A stretch of DNA of 64,000 bases from Pseudomonas sp. ERMR1:02 (GCF_002277815.1 NZ_NKJI01000006.1:310001-374000), one strand, 5' to 3'; counted from the stretch's first letter, positions 33,566 to 43,749 are shown. Translations and numbers: made by a program. Notes: generated by a model from the letters alone, not told the origin.

Positions 33566-33862
33566 TCAGTCGCCAAGGTTATCGCTAACCGAGCCTTGTG
33601 CGCACCAACCGCAATCAAAGGGCTGGCCTATTTTTTCATGACGCTGCACAGGATCCATGACCCAGGCCCGGGATTGCCAGGGCGGCTGGTGGCGCAGGTG
33701 TTGGGTGTGACCGCAGGAAAGTTCGGCCACCCAGTGCCCGTCCTCGTCCTGATGAAAGCCTGTGACCGTCGAATTCCGTCTGTCCGGGTTGTGTTCGCTT
33801 TCGGGCGATTGCTTCGCTAAACTGGGTCTTTCATTATTCTTTTGCAAAAGGTCTCGCCCCAT
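33566..33862 (-). CDS. DUF3565 family protein
   Basis: A 98-residue protein of unknown function. The conserved half is at the C-terminus: FHQDEDGHWVAELSCGHTQH, then PPWQSRAWV and a final PFDCGWCAQGSVSDNLGD. The CGH and CGWC residues could bind a metal. The chosen ATG at 33862 overlaps, on the other strand, the slyD start codon, so the two start back to back; a shorter start cannot be excluded. It lies upstream of pta on the same strand with a 60-base gap. Confidence 0.8.
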   Translation of the reverse strand: MGRDLLQKNNERPSLAKQSPESEHNPDRRNSTVTGFHQDEDGHWVAELSCGHTQHLRHQPPWQSRAWVMDPVQRHEKIGQPFDCGWCAQGSVSDNLGD

Positions 33863-34346
33863 GCTGATCGCCGCCAATAAGGCTGTCTCCATCGACTATA
33901 CCCTGACCAACGACGCTGGTGAGGTCATCGACAGCTCCGCCGGCGGCGCGCCGCTGGTCTACCTGCAAGGCGCAGGCAACATCATCCCGGGCCTGGAAAA
34001 GGCTCTGGAAGGCAAAGCAGTCGGCGACGAGCTGACCGTAGCCGTTGAACCTGAAGATGCCTACGGCGAATACGCTGCCGAACTGGTCAGCACCCTGAGC
34101 CGCAGCATGTTCGAAGGCGTCGATGAGCTGGAAGTGGGCATGCAGTTCCACGCTTCCGCTCCGGACGGCCAGATGCAGATCGTTACCATCCGCGATCTGG
34201 ACGGCGACGACGTTACCGTTGATGGCAACCACCCGTTGGCCGGTCAGCGCCTGAATTTCCAGGTCAAGATCATCAGCATCCGTGACGCCAGCCAGGAAGA
34301 AATCGCCCATGGTCACGTCCATGGCGAAGGTGGCCATCACCACTGA
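33861..34346 (+). CDS. slyD: FKBP-type peptidyl-prolyl isomerase SlyD
   Basis: A 161-residue folding helper and metallochaperone. The FKBP core (IDYTLTNDAGEVIDSS; YLQGAGNIIPGLEKALEGK) is followed by the insert-in-flap domain and a short histidine-rich tail (HGHVHGEGGHHH) that can bind nickel in SlyD proteins. ATG at 33861 after AAAAGGTC. Confidence 0.94.
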   Translation: MLIAANKAVSIDYTLTNDAGEVIDSSAGGAPLVYLQGAGNIIPGLEKALEGKAVGDELTVAVEPEDAYGEYAAELVSTLSRSMFEGVDELEVGMQFHASAPDGQMQIVTIRDLDGDDVTVDGNHPLAGQRLNFQVKIISIRDASQEEIAHGHVHGEGGHHH

Positions 34347-34375
34347 TTTCTGCGCTAAGCTTTCCGATAACTGGA

Positions 34376-34399
34376 GAGGCGCCCCGAGGGCGCCTTTTT
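34376..34399 (+). terminator. Rho-independent terminator after slyD
   Basis: GGCGCC-CCGAG-GGCGCC followed by TTTTTA, about 30 bases beyond the stop. Confidence 0.85.
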
Positions 34400-34470
34400 A
34401 GTCTGCGGCTGTCCCAGGCGACACCGCCAAGTAGTTGTTTCGAGAAAAACACGGGAATCTGGAGTACGTC

Positions 34471-34953
34471 ATGAGTGCTTTTCACGACCTTAATTTGACA
34501 GCCCTGAATGGTCAGACGCTACCTCTGGCGCCTTTCAAGGGGCACGTCGTGCTGGTGGTCAACGTTGCCTCCAAATGTGGCTTGACCCCACAGTACGCGG
34601 CGCTGGAAAACCTCTACCAGCAATACAAGGGTAAGGGTTTCAGCGTACTTGGCCTGCCGTGCAATCAGTTTGCCGGGCAGGAGCCGGGTTCCGAAAAAGA
34701 GATCCAGGAGTTTTGCAGCCTCAACTATGGCGTGACTTTTCCGTTGTCCAGCAAGCTGGAAGTCAACGGGCATGAGCGGCATCAGCTGTACAAACTGCTG
34801 GCGGGCGAGGGCGCCGAATTCCCCGGCGACATTACCTGGAACTTCGAAAAGTTCCTGTTGGGTAAAGACGGGCGTGTGCTGGCGCGGTTTTCACCACGTA
34901 CGGCGCCGGACGATCCGAGCGTGGTTCAGGCGATTGAAAAAGCGCTGCGCTGA
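34471..34953 (+). CDS. Glutathione peroxidase family protein
   Basis: A 160-residue thiol peroxidase of the glutathione-peroxidase family. The peroxidatic cysteine is Cys36 in NVASKCGLTPQY (cysteine, not selenocysteine). The downstream FPCNQF-type motif appears as LPCNQFAGQEPG, and the tryptophan-asparagine motif as TWNFEKFLLGKDG. Bacterial members often use thioredoxin rather than glutathione. The start at 34471 (MSAFHDLNLTALNG) follows GGAGTACGTC. Confidence 0.92.
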   Translation: MSAFHDLNLTALNGQTLPLAPFKGHVVLVVNVASKCGLTPQYAALENLYQQYKGKGFSVLGLPCNQFAGQEPGSEKEIQEFCSLNYGVTFPLSSKLEVNGHERHQLYKLLAGEGAEFPGDITWNFEKFLLGKDGRVLARFSPRTAPDDPSVVQAIEKALR

Positions 34954-34966
34954 TATCCCCCTCTCT

Positions 34967-35080
34967 CTGTAGGAGCGAGCTTGCTCGCGATGGTGGTAGG
35001 AACACCGCGGGGTATCAGACCGCCAGCGTTATCGTTGACCACCATCGCGAGCATTCGAGCGTCGACCGGCTGCTCCTACA
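34967..35080. repeat. REPIN with a disrupted right arm
   Basis: The left arm CTGTAGGAGCGAGCTTGCTC plus GCGATGG is intact. The right arm CCATCGCGAGCA is followed by an unrelated ATTCGAGCGTCGACC before GGCTGCTCCTACA. The inner GTTATCGTTGACC is shared with other copies in the window. Confidence 0.85.
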
Positions 35081-35163
35081 TCACCAAAATCAATAGTGCT
35101 GTTCAGCGCGCGCCGACCTCCATATTATCGCCGTCATAAAGTCTATTCCCGTGGAGCGTCCCC

Positions 35164-36267
35164 ATGCCCGTAAAAGCCCTGTTCAAACCGTTCCACCTCG
35201 GCACCCTCGAACTGCCGACCCGTGTCGTCATGGCACCGATGACTCGCTCTTTCTCGCCGGGCGGCGTGCCTAATTCCAAAGTGATCGAGTACTACCGTCG
35301 TCGCGCTGCGGCCGGCGTTGGCCTGATCATCACCGAAGGCACCACCGTCGGTCACAAGGCTGCCAACGGCTACCCGAACGTCCCACATTTCTACGGTGAA
35401 GCGGCGCTGGCCGGCTGGAAAAAAGTCGTCGACGCCGTGCATGCCGAGGGCGGCAAAATCGTTCCGCAACTGTGGCATGTCGGCAGCGTGCGTCGCATCG
35501 GCACCGAGCCGGATGCCAGCGTGCCGGGCTACGGCCCGTCGGAAAAAGTGAAGGACGGTCAGGTCGTGGTTCACGGCATGAGCCAGCAGGACATTAAGGA
35601 CGTGATCGCCGCCTTCGCCCAGGCGGCCAAAGACGCCCAGAGCATCGGCATGGACGGCGTGGAAATCCACGGCGCCCACGGCTATCTGATCGACCAGTTC
35701 TTCTGGGAAGGCAGCAACCAGCGTACCGACGAATACGGCGGCAACCTGGCCAACCGTTCGCGTTTCGCCATCGAGCTGATTCAGGCCGTGCGTGCCGCGG
35801 TCGGTGAAGGCTTCCCGATCATCTTCCGTTTCTCCCAGTGGAAGCAGCAGGATTACACCGCGCGCCTGGTACAAACACCTGAAGCGTTGGATGAGTTCCT
35901 CAAGCCGTTGTCCGATGCCGGCGTGGATATTTTCCACTGTTCCACACGTCGTTTCTGGGAGCCGGAATTCGACGGCTCCGAACTCAACCTGGCAGGCTGG
36001 ACCCGCAAACTAACCGGCAAGCCGACCATCACCGTGGGCAGCGTCGGCCTGGACGGCGAGTTCCTGCAGTTCATGGTCAACACCGACAAGATCGCCCAAC
36101 CGGCCAGCCTGGAAAAACTGCTGGAGCGTTTGAACAACGATGAGTTCGACCTGGTTGCAGTGGGTCGTGCGCTGCTGGTAGACCCGGACTGGGCGCAGAA
36201 AGTGCGCGACGGTCGTGAGGAAGATATCCTGCCGTTCAGCCGTGAGGCGTTGATGACGCTGGTTTAA
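35164..36267 (+). CDS. NADH:flavin oxidoreductase (Old Yellow Enzyme family)
   Basis: A 367-residue FMN-dependent TIM-barrel ene-reductase. The N-terminal MAPMTRSFSPGGVPNS and the central EIHGAHGYLIDQFFWEGSNQ with the RTDEYGG motif are typical. Active-site residues that bind the substrate carbonyl fall in the HGAHGYL region. The natural substrate is unknown. It stands alone between two REP-containing gaps; a good AGCGTCCCC-ATG context precedes the start but no strong ribosome site is seen. Confidence 0.92.
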   Translation: MPVKALFKPFHLGTLELPTRVVMAPMTRSFSPGGVPNSKVIEYYRRRAAAGVGLIITEGTTVGHKAANGYPNVPHFYGEAALAGWKKVVDAVHAEGGKIVPQLWHVGSVRRIGTEPDASVPGYGPSEKVKDGQVVVHGMSQQDIKDVIAAFAQAAKDAQSIGMDGVEIHGAHGYLIDQFFWEGSNQRTDEYGGNLANRSRFAIELIQAVRAAVGEGFPIIFRFSQWKQQDYTARLVQTPEALDEFLKPLSDAGVDIFHCSTRRFWEPEFDGSELNLAGWTRKLTGKPTITVGSVGLDGEFLQFMVNTDKIAQPASLEKLLERLNNDEFDLVAVGRALLVDPDWAQKVRDGREEDILPFSREALMTLV

Positions 36268-36273
36268 GGGCCT

Positions 36274-36340
36274 ATTCGCTGGCAAGTCAGCTCCTACAGG
36301 TATAGCGCAGGACCTGTAGGAGCGAGGCTTGCCCGCGAAG
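36274..36340. repeat. Hybrid REP pair with arms of two different types
   Basis: The left arm ATTCGCTGGCAAGTCAGCTC plus CTACAGG belongs to the GAGCCGGCTTGCTGGCGAA type, while the right arm CCTGTAGGAGCGAGGCTTGC plus CCGCGAAG is the GAGGCTTGCCCGCGAA type. Confidence 0.75.
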
Positions 36341-36343
36341 CTT

Positions 36344-37519
36344 TTAAGGCAACAACGCTGCATCGGGTATGGTTTGCCCTTGCACGCAAGCCCCCCGCAA
36401 CTGCCCCTCGAACTGCTCGATAATCGCCGCCCACCCCTGTCGACTGGCGTGCTGGCGCGCATTAAGCCGCATGCAGCGCAAGGTTTCCCGCTCTTCCAGC
36501 ATCCAAGCCGCCGCATCACAAAACGCGTCTTCATCCCCCGGCATCGCCAATACACCGTTGTAGCCATGGCGAATATGCTGCGCCGCCGCAGCCTGATCGT
36601 AAGCCACCACGCCCAGCCCGGAGGCCAGCGCCTCAAGCACCACATTGCCGAAGGTTTCAGTCAGGCTGGGAAACAGAAACACATCCCCCGACGCATAGTG
36701 ACTGGCCAGGGCTTCACCCCGTTGGCTTCCACAGAAAATCGCTTCGGGCATTTCGCCTTCCATGAGCAGGCGTTGCGGACCGTCGCCCACCACGATCAGC
36801 TTCAGGGTGCGCTGTGGATAAGTCGCCTTGAGAGTGTCGAAACAGCGCTTGAGCAAGCCCAGATTTTTCTCCGGTGCCAAACGTCCTACATGGATAACAG
36901 CAATGTCGTTATCGCCCAGCCCCCATTGTTCACGCAGCGCATTCAAGCGTTTGGCCGGGTGAAACAGCTGGCTGTCGACGCCGCGGGACAGCAGTGCCAG
37001 ACGCTCAAACTGCCGACGCTCCAGCTCCATTCGCTGGCTGACACTGGGTACAAGGGTCAAGGTCGAACGATTGTGGAACCAGCGCAGGTAGTGGGTCAGC
37101 AGGCGCGTCAGCAGGCTGAGGCCGTACTGATTGGAATACTGCTGGAAGTTGGTGTGAAAGCCGCTGACCACCGAAATCCCCAGGCGCCGTGCCGCACGCA
37201 ATGCCGATAACCCGAGCGGTCCTTCAGTGGCGATGTACAACACGTCCGGGCGATGACGCTTCCAGCGTCGCAGCAGCTTGTGCATCGACGACTGGCCCCA
37301 TTGCAGACCGGGATAACCCGGCAGCGGCCAGCCTCGGCACAGCAGCAGTTCGTCATCGCTGCCCGCCGACTGATCGCAAACCTGACGGGGTCGCACCAAC
37401 TCCACCTGATGCCCGCGCGCGCGCAAGCCGTCGCACAAGCGACCAAGGGTATTGGCCACGCCGTTGATTTCGGGAGGGAAGGTTTCGGTGATCAGGGTGA
37501 TATGCAGAGCTGTCGTCAT
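36344..37519 (-). CDS. Glycosyltransferase family 4 protein
   Basis: A 391-residue GT-B retaining glycosyltransferase. The N-terminal acceptor domain starts with HITLITETFPPEINGVANTL, and the C-terminal nucleotide-sugar domain includes GRLAPEKNLGLL and the EX7E-type FPSLTETFGNVVLEALASG. The pattern is near mannosyl/glucosyl-transferases that act on lipids, but donor and acceptor are not known. The ATG at 37519 with CTGAGGTC upstream is preferred to one at 37543. Confidence 0.88.
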   Translation of the reverse strand: MTTALHITLITETFPPEINGVANTLGRLCDGLRARGHQVELVRPRQVCDQSAGSDDELLLCRGWPLPGYPGLQWGQSSMHKLLRRWKRHRPDVLYIATEGPLGLSALRAARRLGISVVSGFHTNFQQYSNQYGLSLLTRLLTHYLRWFHNRSTLTLVPSVSQRMELERRQFERLALLSRGVDSQLFHPAKRLNALREQWGLGDNDIAVIHVGRLAPEKNLGLLKRCFDTLKATYPQRTLKLIVVGDGPQRLLMEGEMPEAIFCGSQRGEALASHYASGDVFLFPSLTETFGNVVLEALASGLGVVAYDQAAAAQHIRHGYNGVLAMPGDEDAFCDAAAWMLEERETLRCMRLNARQHASRQGWAAIIEQFEGQLRGACVQGQTIPDAALLP

Positions 37520-37597
37520 GACCTCAGTGTCGGCTGAGGCCATGTCGTCGTTGTGACGATCAGATGATGGATTTATGAACGCTTGTGTAGGTATGGC

Positions 37598-38350
37598 TCA
37601 GCGCTGGCTCACCAGGTTCTCGGCCCCACGCTCGCGGACCCAGAACAAGGTCGCCCCAGCCACGGCGGCGGGCATCATCAGGACGTTGACCAGCGGAATC
37701 AGCAGCACCAGATAGACGATCCCGCCGAAACTCATGCTCTGCCAGCGCTTCTGCCGCAGCCAGGCGAGCATCTCGTTCCAGCCCAGCTTGTGGTTGTCCG
37801 CCGGGTAGTCGATGTACTGGATCGCCATCATCCACACTCCGAACAGCAGCCAGAGCGGTGCGGCGATGATGTTCACCACCGGGATGAACGAGAGGATGAA
37901 CAGCCCGATGGCGCGCGGAAGGAAGTAGCCGAGCTTGCGCATTTCCCGGGCCAGGGTCCGCGGGATCATCGCAATCAGTTCGCCCCAGCTGAAGGTAGGG
38001 AAGTCGTCGGTACCGCGCACCACTACTTCGACTTTTTCCGCCAGAAAACCGTTGAACGGCGCAGCGATCACGTTGGCGAGCATGGTGAAGGTGAAGAACA
38101 CCATCAACACCACCAGGACCACGAACAGCGGCCACAGTACATAACTGAGAAAACTCAGCCAGTCGGGCAGCGAAGGCATCAGCGTATCGACCCACAGGCT
38201 GAATTGATGGCCTGCCAGATAGATCAATCCGACGAACAGCACCAGGTTGATTGCCAGCGGCAATAACACGAACAAACGCAGGCTTGGGCTCAGGACGAGC
38301 TTGAGGCCTTCGCGCAGGTATTGCGGGCCGGACAGTACAGGGGCGGGCAT
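37598..38350 (-). CDS. cysZ: Sulfate transporter CysZ
   Basis: A 250-residue EI24-domain inner-membrane protein; CysZ takes up sulfate for cysteine synthesis. The start [20 protein letters not shown] is typical. Hydrophobic segments are seen around residues 25-50, 65-95, 145-180 and 205-235 (for example [20 protein letters not shown]). The ATG at 38350 has a GAGCA upstream; a longer reading is rejected. Sulfate uptake fits the presence of cysD-cysNC elsewhere in the window. Confidence 0.9.
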   Translation of the reverse strand: MPAPVLSGPQYLREGLKLVLSPSLRLFVLLPLAINLVLFVGLIYLAGHQFSLWVDTLMPSLPDWLSFLSYVLWPLFVVLVVLMVFFTFTMLANVIAAPFNGFLAEKVEVVVRGTDDFPTFSWGELIAMIPRTLAREMRKLGYFLPRAIGLFILSFIPVVNIIAAPLWLLFGVWMMAIQYIDYPADNHKLGWNEMLAWLRQKRWQSMSFGGIVYLVLLIPLVNVLMMPAAVAGATLFWVRERGAENLVSQR

Positions 38351-38487
38351 AACGTGCTCCGAGCAGAGGGAAAACGCGCCGACCTTACCGGCTTTGCCTG
38401 AGAGGCGAAAGCGCGGCAGCGGGATCGACATTAACTGTAACAAAGGCGTCCTGATAATCACGCTGACGGGATAGAGACCACCTATGA

Positions 38488-39621
<1,134 letters not shown>

Positions 39622-39632
39622 TTCTGTAGAAA

Positions 39633-39661
39633 CGAAAAAACCGGCTCAGGCCGGTTTTTTT
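39633..39661 (+). terminator. Rho-independent terminator after trxB
   Basis: AAAAAACCGGC-TCAG-GCCGGTTTTTTT, 12 bases after the stop; the A run before the stem means it may work in both directions. Confidence 0.92.
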
Positions 39662-39684
39662 ATACCTTCGCAAACGCACGTATT

Positions 39685-39787
39685 CCTGTAGGAGCGAGCC
39701 TGCTCGCGATGGTCGTCAACGATAACGCTGGTGACCTGACACCCCGCGGAGCTCTCGATTCCTTCGCGAGCGGGCTCGCTCCTACAG
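39685..39787. repeat. REPIN
   Basis: CCTGTAGGAGCGAGCCTGCT plus CGCGATGG mirrored by TTCGCGAGCGGGCTCGCTCC plus TACAG. The inner TCGTCAACGATAACGCTGG and CCTGACACCCCGCGG are nearly the same as in the copy at 41171-41272. Confidence 0.92.
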
Positions 39788-39800
39788 TTGGCGGTGTGGA

Positions 39801-41051
39801 TCAGGTTAATTTCTTCAGACATTCTTCAAGGATGTCGAGGCCTTCTTCCAGCACAGCCGCTTCAGTCGTCAACGGCGCCAGCAGCCGAATGATGTGCCGC
39901 GATTTACCGCTGGGCATGAGCAGCAAACCCGCCTCCCGCGCCAGAGCCAGCAGTTGCGTCAACTGCGCCGAAGCCGGCGTGCCATCGGCCTTGGCCAGCT
40001 CAATACCGCGCATCGCACCAACCCCGGTCAGGCGCCCGAGGTACGGTGACAGCTTGCGATCACGCCAGGATTGGTAGCGACTGACAATCGCCTCTTCCTG
40101 CTGCGCGCCCCAGGCTTGCAGATGGGTATCGGTCATTTCATCCAGGGTCGCCAGCGCGGCGGCGCAGGCGATGGGGTTGCCGGAATAGGTGCCGCCGAGT
40201 CCACCCTTGGGCAAGTTGTCGAGCAGCGACTTGCGCCCGACCACCGCACCCAGCGGCACGCCGCCGGCGATGCTTTTGCCGAGCAGGATCAGGTCCGGTT
40301 CGATACCCAGTCGCGAGAACGCAAAGCGCTGGCCCGTACGGCCGAAACCGGACTGGATTTCATCGGCGATCAGCACAATGCCTTTCTCGTCGCACAAGCG
40401 TCGTAGCATCTGGGCAAACGTCACGTCCATGGCCAGGAAACCCGCTTCGCCCTGCACCGGCTCGACGATAAAGCAGGCCACGTCATCGACGTCGATTTCG
40501 ACGCTGAACAGGCGCTCCATGGCTTTGAGAGCCTCGGCGCAGGTTATCCCGTTGTCCTCGCTGGGGAAGGGCAGGTGATACACCGGTCCGGGCAACACAC
40601 CGACTTTCTGTTTGTAGGGCGCGACTTTGCCGTTGAGATTGAGGGTGGCCAAGGTACGGCCGTGGAAGGCGCCATCGAAGGCAATGACTGCCGTGCGGCC
40701 AGTGGCACCACGAACGATCTTCAGTGCATTTTCGGCCGCTTCTGCACCGCTGTTGGTGAGCATGCCGCTGACCGGGTAGTCCACAGGAATGAACGCCGTC
40801 AGACGATCCATGAGTTCGATGTAGGGCGTATGGGGAGCGGCGTTGAACGCGTAATGGGTCAGTCGCGTGGCTTGTTCTTGAATGGCCGCGACGATGCGCG
40901 GATGGCAATGGCCGAGGTTCAGTACGCCAATGCCGCCGACAAAGTCGATGTAGCGTTTGCCATCAGTGTCCCAGACCTCGGCGTTTTTTCCGTGGCTGAG
41001 CGTGACAGGGTGAACGATGTTGATCGACTGACTGATGGTTTCGCTGCTCAT
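39801..41051 (-). CDS. Class III aminotransferase (GabT-like)
   Basis: A 416-residue PLP-dependent omega-aminotransferase related to 4-aminobutyrate aminotransferase. The PLP lysine is in LILLGKSIAGGVPLGAVVG, the conserved aspartate in IADEIQSGFGRTG, and the phosphate site near MLTNSGAEAAENALK. Related Pseudomonas enzymes act on 4-aminobutyrate, 5-aminovalerate or 2-aminoadipate, so the substrate cannot be fixed from sequence. It lies alone between two REPINs. Confidence 0.88.
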   Translation of the reverse strand: MSSETISQSINIVHPVTLSHGKNAEVWDTDGKRYIDFVGGIGVLNLGHCHPRIVAAIQEQATRLTHYAFNAAPHTPYIELMDRLTAFIPVDYPVSGMLTNSGAEAAENALKIVRGATGRTAVIAFDGAFHGRTLATLNLNGKVAPYKQKVGVLPGPVYHLPFPSEDNGITCAEALKAMERLFSVEIDVDDVACFIVEPVQGEAGFLAMDVTFAQMLRRLCDEKGIVLIADEIQSGFGRTGQRFAFSRLGIEPDLILLGKSIAGGVPLGAVVGRKSLLDNLPKGGLGGTYSGNPIACAAALATLDEMTDTHLQAWGAQQEEAIVSRYQSWRDRKLSPYLGRLTGVGAMRGIELAKADGTPASAQLTQLLALAREAGLLLMPSGKSRHIIRLLAPLTTEAAVLEEGLDILEECLKKLT

Positions 41052-41170
41052 GGATGACCGGCTCGCAAGAAGGAGGACTTCTTTTTATCTAAGCCGCGAG
41101 CAGCACTGACCGGCAAACGAAATAAAGTCGCCGGGTCAATCTTAAAATTCGGGATGTAACGTAGAAAACT

Positions 41171-41272
41171 TGTAGGAGCGAGCCTGCTCGCGATGGTCGT
41201 CAACGATAACGCTGGCTGCCTGACACCCCGCGGTGTTCATGCGTTCATCGCGAGCGTGCTCGCTCCTACAGG
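41171..41272. repeat. REPIN
   Basis: TGTAGGAGCGAGCCTGCTCG plus CGATGG and CATCGCGAGCGTGCTCGCTC plus CTACAGG are inverted copies; the inner 45 bases are almost identical to those at 39685-39787, 1.5 kb away. Confidence 0.92.
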
Positions 41273-41278
41273 TTTCAA

Positions 41279-41617
41279 TCAGCGCCGGGTCAGGGGCTGT
41301 TGGGTAAACTTCACCCCAGCCAGACCATGGGCGATCAGCGCGCGGATATTGCCGTGGTCAGTGCCTTCAGGTGTGGCAACCACCGATCGGTAATGCTCAC
41401 CGAACGCCAGCAGGGCTTCGTCATCGCTCAGACCTTCCAGCAGCGCCAGACCCAACGTCTTGCACGAACCTTCATTCTGCCCGGCAGCGTTTTCCACCCC
41501 GCCATTGTTGAAAGCCTGGGGCTGGTAATCGTAACCGGCAGCGATGAACGCCAAGGTGTCGGCGAAGGCGTGTTCGCCGCTTTTGAGGCTGGCGCGCAGG
41601 GTGTTCAAATCACTCAT
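41279..41617 (-). CDS. HopJ type III effector family protein
   Basis: A 112-residue protein matching the HopJ family (MSDLNTLRASLKSGEHAFAD; YDYQPQAFNNGGVENAAGQN; EHYRSVVATPEGTDHGNIRA). The family was named from a plant-pathogen effector but is widespread in bacteria without matching secretion systems; no hrp box or type III gene is near, so a housekeeping role is likelier. The start at 41617 overlaps the end of the next gene by 8 bases, indicating coupling. Confidence 0.85.
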   Translation of the reverse strand: MSDLNTLRASLKSGEHAFADTLAFIAAGYDYQPQAFNNGGVENAAGQNEGSCKTLGLALLEGLSDDEALLAFGEHYRSVVATPEGTDHGNIRALIAHGLAGVKFTQQPLTRR

Positions 41618-41906
41618 TGGGTTTTCCTTTGGCGAACGCCGCTTGTTGTTCGGCGCTGGCTTCTTGCTGATATTGGGCTTTCCACTCGGCGTACGGCATG
41701 CCGTAAACCACTTCGCGGGCGTCATCGAGGCTGACTTCGATCTGGCGTTCATCGGCGGCGGCCTTGTACCACTTGGACAGGCAGTTGCGGCAGAAACCCG
41801 AGAGGTTCATCAGGTCGATGTTCTGCACGTCCTTGCGGCTGTCCAGATGGGCCACCAGCCGGCGAAAGGCGGCGGCTTCGAGTTCCAGGCGTTGTTGATC
41901 GGTCAT
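41610..41906 (-). CDS. DUF1244 family protein
   Basis: A 98-residue protein of the DUF1244 family (SMc04008-like). Conserved features are DVQNIDLMNLSGFCRNCLSK with the CRNC pair, and GMPYAEWKAQYQ. Function unknown. It is first of a two-gene unit with the HopJ-like gene, overlapping it by 8 bases. Confidence 0.88.
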   Translation of the reverse strand: MTDQQRLELEAAAFRRLVAHLDSRKDVQNIDLMNLSGFCRNCLSKWYKAAADERQIEVSLDDAREVVYGMPYAEWKAQYQQEASAEQQAAFAKGKPNE

Positions 41907-41922
41907 AAGGATCTCTGCGAGA

Positions 41923-42002
41923 CAGCTGCAAGCGGCAAGCTTCGAGCTGCAAGATGGATTGCGGTGAGTCGAAGTTTACAGCTTGCCGCTTGAAGCTTGT
42001 AG
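41923..42002. repeat. Inverted repeat of the GCAAGCGGCAAGCT type
   Basis: CAGCTGCAAGCGGCAAGCTT and TTACAGCTTGCCGCTTGAAG face each other, with further GAGCTGCAAG and GCTTGTAGC half-copies. It is unrelated to the REPINs and fills the gap between the DUF1244 gene and folX. Low-complexity repeats of this kind occur between many Pseudomonas genes. Confidence 0.6.
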
Positions 42003-42374
42003 CTAGCGGCTCGCTGCAAGCGTAATCGACACCGACTCGGCGAACCGCAGGGCGTGAGGCTTGTCGACTTCGACCTCGGCGTACAGCACCGACTCGTTGG
42101 TCATGACCAGGTCCAGCAACTCCTGGGTCAGCCGTTCGAGCAGGGCAAAGCGATTGCCCTCGACGTGAGCGATGATCGCCTTGGTGATGGTCCGGTAGTT
42201 CAGCGCGTGATCGATATCGTTGTCACGCACCGCGTCCTGGGCCGCGTAGAGGATGGTCAGGTTGATCAACACATCCTGCTTGTTGAGGATTTCATCCTCA
42301 TTGATTCCGATGTAGGTGCGCAGGCACAGGTCCTTGACCCGGATGCGCGCCATGCCTGGTTGAAGTTGTGGCAT
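42003..42374 (-). CDS. folX: Dihydroneopterin triphosphate 2'-epimerase FolX
   Basis: A 123-residue enzyme of the FolB/FolX fold that makes dihydromonapterin triphosphate. The start at 42374 ([20 protein letters not shown]) matches FolX proteins; [20 protein letters not shown] and the glutamate in [20 protein letters not shown] are typical. It follows folE by 2 bases and belongs with folM to the tetrahydromonapterin pathway, which supplies the phenylalanine hydroxylase cofactor in Pseudomonas. Confidence 0.92.
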   Translation of the reverse strand: MPQLQPGMARIRVKDLCLRTYIGINEDEILNKQDVLINLTILYAAQDAVRDNDIDHALNYRTITKAIIAHVEGNRFALLERLTQELLDLVMTNESVLYAEVEVDKPHALRFAESVSITLAASR

Positions 42375-42376
42375 TA

Positions 42377-42952
42377 CTACTTGCTCCGTCCAATCAATTG
42401 CAGGAACTCCTGGCGGGTATTGCTCGACTCGCGGAAGGCGCCGAGCATCACCGAGGTGTTCATGGTCGAATTCTGTTTCTCGACGCCGCGCATCATCATG
42501 CACATGTGCTGAGCCTCGATGACCACTGCGACACCGGCCGCACCGGTCACCTGTTGCACGGCGTCGGCGATTTGCCGGGTGAGGTTTTCCTGGATTTGCA
42601 GGCGACGGGCGAACATGTCCACCAGTCGCGCAATCTTCGACAGGCCCAGCACCTTGCCTGTTGGAATATAAGCCACATGCGCCTTGCCGATGAAGGGCAG
42701 CATGTGATGTTCGCAGAGCGAATACAGCTCGATGTTGTCGACGATCACCATTTCATCATTGTCGGAAGCGAAGAGCGCACCGTTGACAATTTCTTCGACG
42801 CTCTGCTCGTAGCCGTGACATAGGTACTGCATGGCCTTGGCCGCGCGCGCCGGGGTGTCGAGCAGGCCTTCGCGGTCGGGGTTTTCACCGAGGCCGATGA
42901 GGATCTCGCGATAGCTCTTGGACAGCGAGTTCTGGGGCAGGGGTAACGTCAT
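42377..42952 (-). CDS. folE: GTP cyclohydrolase I FolE
   Basis: A 191-residue type I GTP cyclohydrolase, making dihydroneopterin triphosphate from GTP. Zinc ligands are in [20 protein letters not shown] and the second cysteine in [17 protein letters not shown]. It lies between folM and folX on the same strand, giving the substrate for FolX directly. Confidence 0.95.
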   Translation of the reverse strand: MTLPLPQNSLSKSYREILIGLGENPDREGLLDTPARAAKAMQYLCHGYEQSVEEIVNGALFASDNDEMVIVDNIELYSLCEHHMLPFIGKAHVAYIPTGKVLGLSKIARLVDMFARRLQIQENLTRQIADAVQQVTGAAGVAVVIEAQHMCMMMRGVEKQNSTMNTSVMLGAFRESSNTRQEFLQLIGRSK

Positions 42953-42972
42953 GGAAAATCCTCGCGGGACAC

Positions 42973-43683
42973 TTATTTGATGTGCCTTCCGCCGTTGACG
43001 GTCAGGGTCGTGCCAGTGACATAAGGGTTGTCGAGCAAATAGCGCAAGCTTTGATAGATCACTTCGCTGCCGGGCTCAATGCCCAGCGCGGATTTGGCCA
43101 ACACCTTGGCGCGATAGACCGCGTCGTCATCGGGATTGAACAGTAGCAGGGCCGGGGCGATCCCGTTGACCTTGATGCCAGGCGCGTACTTGGCGGCGAA
43201 TGACAGGGTCAGGCTGTCGAGCCCGGCTTTGCTGGCGCAGTAGCCGATGTGCCTGCTGCTGCCCTTGCGGGTCACGTCATCGCTGATATGCACGATGTCG
43301 GCGGGGCTCGAGCGTTCGAGCAGGTCGGCACAATGCAGATTGATCAGGTAGGGCGCCAGCATGTGCACGCTGAACATGCGGGTGAACGCCGCCGCGTCGG
43401 TGTCCGGGGTTTCCGCCAGCCATTCGGAGGCGTTATGGACGATTGCCCGCAGGCTGTCGGTATGGGTTTTCAGTTCGCTGATGAAAGCGAAGATCCCTGC
43501 TTCGGTTGAGAAGTCCGCGAACACCGCTGTCGCCCCCAGATCGCGCAGGATTTGCACACCAGGGCGTTCACTGCGATAGCTGAAGATCACGCGATGGCCG
43601 TCTTCGAGCAATCGCTGTGCACAGTGCAGGCCGACACGCTGGCCGGCACCGGTGATGAGGATCGGGGCTGCGGAAGAAGTCAT
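42973..43683 (-). CDS. folM: Dihydromonapterin reductase FolM (SDR)
   Basis: A 236-residue short-chain dehydrogenase. The N-terminal nucleotide motif is [17 protein letters not shown] (the TGxxxRxG form of pteridine reductases) and the catalytic YxxxK is YCASKAGL. FolM reduces dihydromonapterin to tetrahydromonapterin. The ATG at 43683 is preferred to a TTG at 43710. It is first in the folM-folE-folX run. Confidence 0.92.
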   Translation of the reverse strand: MTSSAAPILITGAGQRVGLHCAQRLLEDGHRVIFSYRSERPGVQILRDLGATAVFADFSTEAGIFAFISELKTHTDSLRAIVHNASEWLAETPDTDAAAFTRMFSVHMLAPYLINLHCADLLERSSPADIVHISDDVTRKGSSRHIGYCASKAGLDSLTLSFAAKYAPGIKVNGIAPALLLFNPDDDAVYRAKVLAKSALGIEPGSEVIYQSLRYLLDNPYVTGTTLTVNGGRHIK

Positions 43684-43749
43684 GAACGGCTCGCGTCGCG
43701 GTGAGAGCAAAACTATACCAGCGACACGATGTGTTCACCTATGGGCCTT

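Noticed and set aside
41279..41617. HopJ-like gene as a virulence effector from a type III system
   Set aside because: No hrp box, chaperone or secretion genes nearby, and the family is common in non-pathogens.
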